A stretch of DNA of 64,000 nucleotides from Ceratopteris richardii (lineage: Eukaryota > Streptophyta > Polypodiopsida > Polypodiales > Pteridaceae): positions 96,717,159 through 96,781,158 of the forward strand of contig CM035438.1 in NCBI GenBank assembly GCA_020310875.1, given 5' to 3'. Of the stretch, positions 60,071 through 64,000 are shown in pieces. Position numbers and translations under genes: made by a program. The notes below the pieces were generated by a model that ran no database searches, was not told the DNA's origin, and saw only the letters and a program-made list of their open reading frames with translations. Every line of letters begins with the position of its first letter. Positions within the stretch are counted from its first letter, which is position 1.

Positions 60071-61514
60071 TCAAGTTTCCTTGGGGTTGAGCCATCATCA
60101 AGAAAACATTACCCATATGGTCTCCTCCATAGATGTAACATGGCTTCAATGAGGTGACCCTTGTTGTTTGTCTATTTTGAACTCCTAGCTTCATTGCAAC
60201 CTACTCAGCTATCTCATCTATCTCAGTGGAGGTTCTAGAGGTATGACTAGTAGAAATCTTAGAATCCTTATAAAGTTTGGACAATTCTAGCTTGTCACCC
60301 ATTTTGTTTTATGTCAATGCACATCTGCACACACTCTTCTATGGATCTAGGCTCTTTCAAGTACACATATGATCTTAACTTGTTGCTTAGTAAGTCATCT
60401 AAGAACGGGGCCAATTTTTTGGCTAATGTGGGTAACTCTAGCACAGGGCATCTTTCTAAGTACTATCTAAACCGTCTTCCTACAAGTCACATTGTTTCTT
60501 GAGGTGTTTGCTTGAAGTTGTGGATCAACAATGATGCATTATGCCTAATACCACTCTTGGAAAATTATACCATGAATGTTTCTAGTAGTTGAAACCAAGC
60601 TAGGGTGGTACGCTAGCTTGGTTGAAACCAAGCTAGGGTGGTATGCTTGAGAGTCAAACCAAATGCCTCAAATTGTGTGAACAAGTCCTCAACTTGTTCA
60701 GCTCTTAACACTTGTTTGAACTCGGCCACATGATCATAAGGATCTCCTGAACCATTAAAGTAGTTCTTCATTGCCTTAACCACTTGAGAGGGTCTAAGGG
60801 TCCTTGGGTACTCTTGCGATCTATGCAATGGAAAATCATGTTCATCTCTTTGATGCATATGTGCTCAGTGTCTCCCTCTTTCAAGTTTCTAACCTTCAAT
60901 TCTTGATCTGTCTCTACCCACATTGTTTGCAAAGCTTACCTCAGATCTCTCTCTAGTTTGTTCTCATTGGCTTTCATGAGCCTGGGATGATCGTGCTCCT
61001 TGGAGGCCATGGGAAACATTAGACCTTTAGAGGGAAAATCAATTAACTCTTCCAAGTGTATGTATGCCTGTCATGATCTATTACCAATAACATTCTCTCC
61101 GATGTGTTATCTAGATAGAAAACTTTGCATGGTGTCTCGGGGTCTTTGAATTCGTAGATGTTGATTATTGGGTTAGGTTGATCTAGCTTGAATCTCCAAA
61201 AGGCTTCCTCTGTTTCTCTATTCAAGAATAGTTCTATGCTTTTGTTCTCTTGAGGGATCCAATCTGGATTGATCACTCTGTTCAAAATTGACTTGCCTCT
61301 AGGAGTCTTGGGTTCTCGTCCTAGGTCCCTTTGCTCTAGGTCTCCTATCTCATTATGAGGAATGATATTTCCAAACTCATATCTCCTATCAGGTAAGCTG
61401 ATAACCACATACATGGTTCCTTGCTTGTCAATATATGAACCCTCTTTGAATTTAACCACTAGATGTTCAAGTCCGAAGGGTTGATCCAGATTTTTGAGTT
61501 GGACAAGTGATCGC
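60071..61514 (-). pseudogene. gag: Gypsy-4 gag, right of Copia-E
   Basis: 61043-61459 matches the gag N-terminal region (SYIDKQGTMYVVISLPDRRY, TPRGKSILNRVINPDWIPQE); 60613-60858 matches the capsid start (NYFNGSGDPYDHVAEFKQVL). The rest (60071-60612) is broken, with a small local duplication near 60590-60650 (GAAACCAAGCTAGGGTGGTA twice). The homology to Gypsy-1 ends abruptly at 61514, about 85 codons short of the gag start. Confidence 0.85.
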
Positions 61515-62640
61515 TGTCGGGAAGATTTGCATCTTCCAATTGATGACCGAAAAATTAAAATATTTATTGGTGAATTCTAAACCTCTTTTATATCACTGTT
61601 GATCAGTTGTGTTAATTGGATTAACTATTTTGAAAGTGTTTTCAGCTATGAACGATGAAGCAGGACATATGTTCATGTTAGGGTTTACCCTAATTACTCA
61701 TTTAATGAGAATTTCCTATTTTTACATTCAAGAATTATGGGTATTCAGCCTAGGGTTTCTTGAATTCATGTGTTGTTTATAAGATTTGGTTAATGTTAAG
61801 GGTTTAGATGATTTATAATGGGTTAAAGCTAGGGTTCAGAAGGATTTTATTGGTCTAACCCAGGGGGTTTTATGGGTTTCAAATAGGTTTTCCAGGGTTT
61901 TACTATATTTAAAGGGATAAAATAGATGTTATTCAAAAACATTAATATCTAAATTACATATTTATGTATTAAACATTAAAACTATGTTATTAATAATTAC
62001 TTTAATTATTTGTGTGCATTTAAAAACTAAGGTTCTAATTAATTAAAAGCTTAACCTAAGCTTAATTTAATTAATTTATTTAATTGAGAAATTTAGGGTA
62101 AATAGAATTAAAATGATTAATTAAATGGATAAATAATTAGTGGACTATATGAGTGCTAGGAAAAAGAATGGCTTATATAAGTTGTGTAACTAAAGAGATT
62201 TAAGGAGTGGTCTCAATAGAAGATGCACTTAAAGTGAAAAAAGTTGGTTAAGAGAAAGAGTGGAGAGAAGTAGTGAAGATGAAAAGAGAGGAGTAGAAAT
62301 TAAGTGTAATTAAAGTAGAAAAGTTAAACTGGAAAGTGTGGTGGAAGTAAGGAGATTAAAGTGTGGTTGTAGATTAAAAGTTAAAACTAAAAAGAGTGGT
62401 TTAGAAATGACTTGTGTATGTATTTAAATGAGTGTTGAGCTCAAGTTTCTCATAATGTTTCTTTGCAGGTACTTTCTCCTGCTCTTTACTTTCTTCTGTT
62501 TTTCCTTCTTTCTCATTAGACCCTCCTCGTGCTCGGGATATTAAGCCATCATGTACTGCTGTGTATGATGATCTTGATGTTGATTGTCCGGCTGGAAGCA
62601 TGCCCATGCCTATTCCATGGCTTGGTCTGGGTCCCTGCAG
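61515..62640 (+). other. AT-rich stretch, possible start of another LTR
   Basis: Gypsy-4 homology stops exactly where TGTCGGGAAG begins, as expected for an LTR element inserted there. GGAAGAT-TTGC-ATCTTCC at 61520-61537 is a perfect 7-bp hairpin. A TATA-like TATATAAGT lies at 62174-62182. No primer site or second LTR is in view, so this is tentative. No gene seen. Confidence 0.35.
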
Positions 62641-62957
62641 CAGTGTGTGTATGTGATGTGAAGTGTGATGTATGTGTGTGTGTGTGATGTGTGTGTATGT
62701 GATGTGATGTATGTGTGTGTGTGAAGTGTGATGTGATGTGTGTGTGTGTGTGTGAAGTGTGTGTGTATGTGATGTGAAGTGTGTGTATGTGATGTATGTG
62801 TGTGTGTGAAGTGTGTGTGTATGTGATGTGAAGTGTGTGTATGTGATGTATGTGTGTGTGTGTGTGATGTGTGTGTATGTGATGTGATGTATGTGTGTGT
62901 GTGAAGTGTATGTATGTGTGAAGTGTGTGTGTATGATGTGTGTATGTGTGTGTGTGA
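62641..62957. repeat. TG/TATG microsatellite array
   Basis: About 315 bp of TG runs mixed with TATG, GATG and GAAG steps (for example GTGTGTATGTGATGTGAAGT repeated several times). Confidence 0.95.
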
Positions 62958-63174
62958 GAGAGAGAGAAATTCTCTCCCTCCCCTCCTCTGTTTTGAGCGC
63001 AGCAGCGCGCAAACAGAGAAGGAGAGAGAGAGAGATCGGCGCAGAGAGAGAGAGGAAGAGGGCAGAGAGAGAAAGAGGAAGAGGGCAGAGAGAGAGAGAG
63101 AGAGAAAATGAATCTCTCCCTCCCCTCCTCTGCTGCAGCGCGACAACACGCACAGAGAAGGAGAGAGAGAGAGA

Positions 63175-63213
<39 letters not shown>

Positions 63214-63251
63214 TCCCTCCCCCCCCCCTACAGAGTTGCGTGCGGCAGCAC

Positions 63252-63335
<84 letters not shown>

Positions 63336-63412
63336 TCCCTCCCCCCCTGTAGAGAGCACAGAGAGAGAGAGAGAGAGAAAATGGCAGAGACAGAGGAAAG
63401 AGAAAGAAACGC

Positions 63413-63482
<70 letters not shown>

Positions 63483-63565
63483 GTAGAGAGAGAGAGAAAG
63501 AGAGAGAGAGAGAGGTAGGCAGGCAGAGAGAGAACGGGAAAGAGAGAGAAAGACAGAGGTAGAGA
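62958..63565. repeat. GA microsatellite with higher-order repeats
   Basis: About 600 bp of GA runs interrupted about four times by a C-rich then GC-rich insert: TCTCCCTCCCCTCCTCTG plus GCGCAGCAGCGCGC (62970), CTCCCTCCCCTCCTCTGCTG (63115), TTCCCTCCCCCCCCCCTACA plus GCGTGCGGCAGCACGC (63213) and TTCCCTCCCCCCCTGTAGAG (63334). Long frames on both strands here are repeat artefacts. Confidence 0.93.
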
Positions 63566-64000
63566 GAGTGAATGAGCATATGTGTGCATTATTGTGTTCA
63601 TTTGCATAGGATTAAGTGCTTGAGAGCATATTAGGATGTCTAAATTAAAAGTAAGCATGTGTATGAATGCATATGGTTGAATGAGTAATGTGTAAGTGTA
63701 GTGGTTTATGAATGCATTTAATGAGATGAGGTACATATAATCGTGTATGAGCATATGTTAGCATCTTTATATATGTGAATGAAAGTATTAACTAGAGAAT
63801 GTATGAATAGGAATGTATGTCTAACTAAGTTTAAGTCTATATAAGTAAGGTTATAGGAACATGTTTAGATATGGTATAGATACATGGTTTAGAGTACATG
63901 TGTGTATGTATTAAACATATGTATGTGCCTTAAGTTAAATACATGAATCATGATAGAGTTGATGCATAGTGTGGATATGCAAAGATGCATGTGTGTATGT
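63566..64000. other. AT-rich sequence with irregular TATG/CATATG words
   Basis: Rich in ATGTGTATG, GAGCATATG and similar words, probably degenerate extension of the TG array. No gene seen. Confidence 0.5.

Larger units (their letters stand above)
47626..61514 (-). mobile_element. Gypsy-4: decayed member of the Gypsy-1 family, interrupted twice
   Basis: Coding remnants run gag (61514-60071), then after Copia-E (60070-53689) gag end, protease 1, RT, RNase H, integrase, and stop at about 47626. The 900-bp inverted-repeat insertion 47958-48857 breaks the integrase C-terminal region. Both LTRs, the leader and the second protease domain are missing. It is clearly closer to Gypsy-1 than to Gypsy-2. 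Two internal deletions are noted under the parts. Confidence 0.9.

Noticed and set aside
62401..63754. ORFs of 392 and 401 codons rich in Ser-Leu and His-Thr
   Set aside because: Pure microsatellite translation of GA/CT and TG/CA runs.

Overview
The window is a nest of plant LTR retrotransposons. I find no host protein gene, rRNA or tRNA. It looks like a repeat-rich land-plant genome: every long reading frame is Ty3/gypsy or Ty1/copia gag/pol, primer sites match plant tRNA-Asp(GUC) or initiator tRNA-Met, and LTRs carry TATA boxes and TG...CA ends. The species cannot be told from the sequence.

Layout. 1-11131 (-): Gypsy-1, 5' LTR, tRNA-Asp primer site, repeat-rich leader and an almost intact gag-pol frame that runs off the left edge. 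11280-18047 (+): Gypsy-3, an old, heavily decayed relative. 18950-20703 (-): integrase tail and protease remnants of another lineage (Gypsy-5). 20706-24492 (-): 3' part of Copia-A. 24493-41851 (-): Gypsy-2, a complete 17,359-bp element with two 648-bp LTRs (8 differences counted by eye) and a perfect AGCTT target duplication; it sits inside Copia-A. 41852-42150 (-): rest of the Copia-A gag. 42155-46524 (-): Copia-C, cut off within its RT. 46525-47625 (-): Gypsy-5 gag. 47626-53688 and 60071-61514 (-): Gypsy-4, decayed, split by Copia-E (53689-60070, target duplication TCAAG) and by a 900-bp terminal-inverted-repeat insertion (47958-48857). 61515-64000: AT-rich sequence with a possible LTR start, then large TG and GA microsatellites.

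Main biological point. Gypsy-1 and Gypsy-2 belong to one family of very large elements with unusual architecture. A single gag-pol frame of roughly 3,000 codons carries several zinc knuckles, a first retropepsin, RT, RNase H, two tandem integrase H2C2 zinc-binding domains, the DDE core, a GPY/F-like module, a second retropepsin-like domain and a tail of repeated W-V-P-K motifs. In Gypsy-2 this is followed, on the same strand, by a further open region of about 1,500 codons with no function I recognise. A conserved splice-donor-like site in the leader and an acceptor-like site before this region suggest expression from a spliced RNA. Both leaders hold tandem arrays of different period (35 and 24 bp) built around the palindrome ATCGCGAT. 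The frames are interrupted mostly by TAG codons that fit C-to-T change.

Element names (Gypsy-1 to -5, Copia-A, -C, -E) are local labels, not database names.
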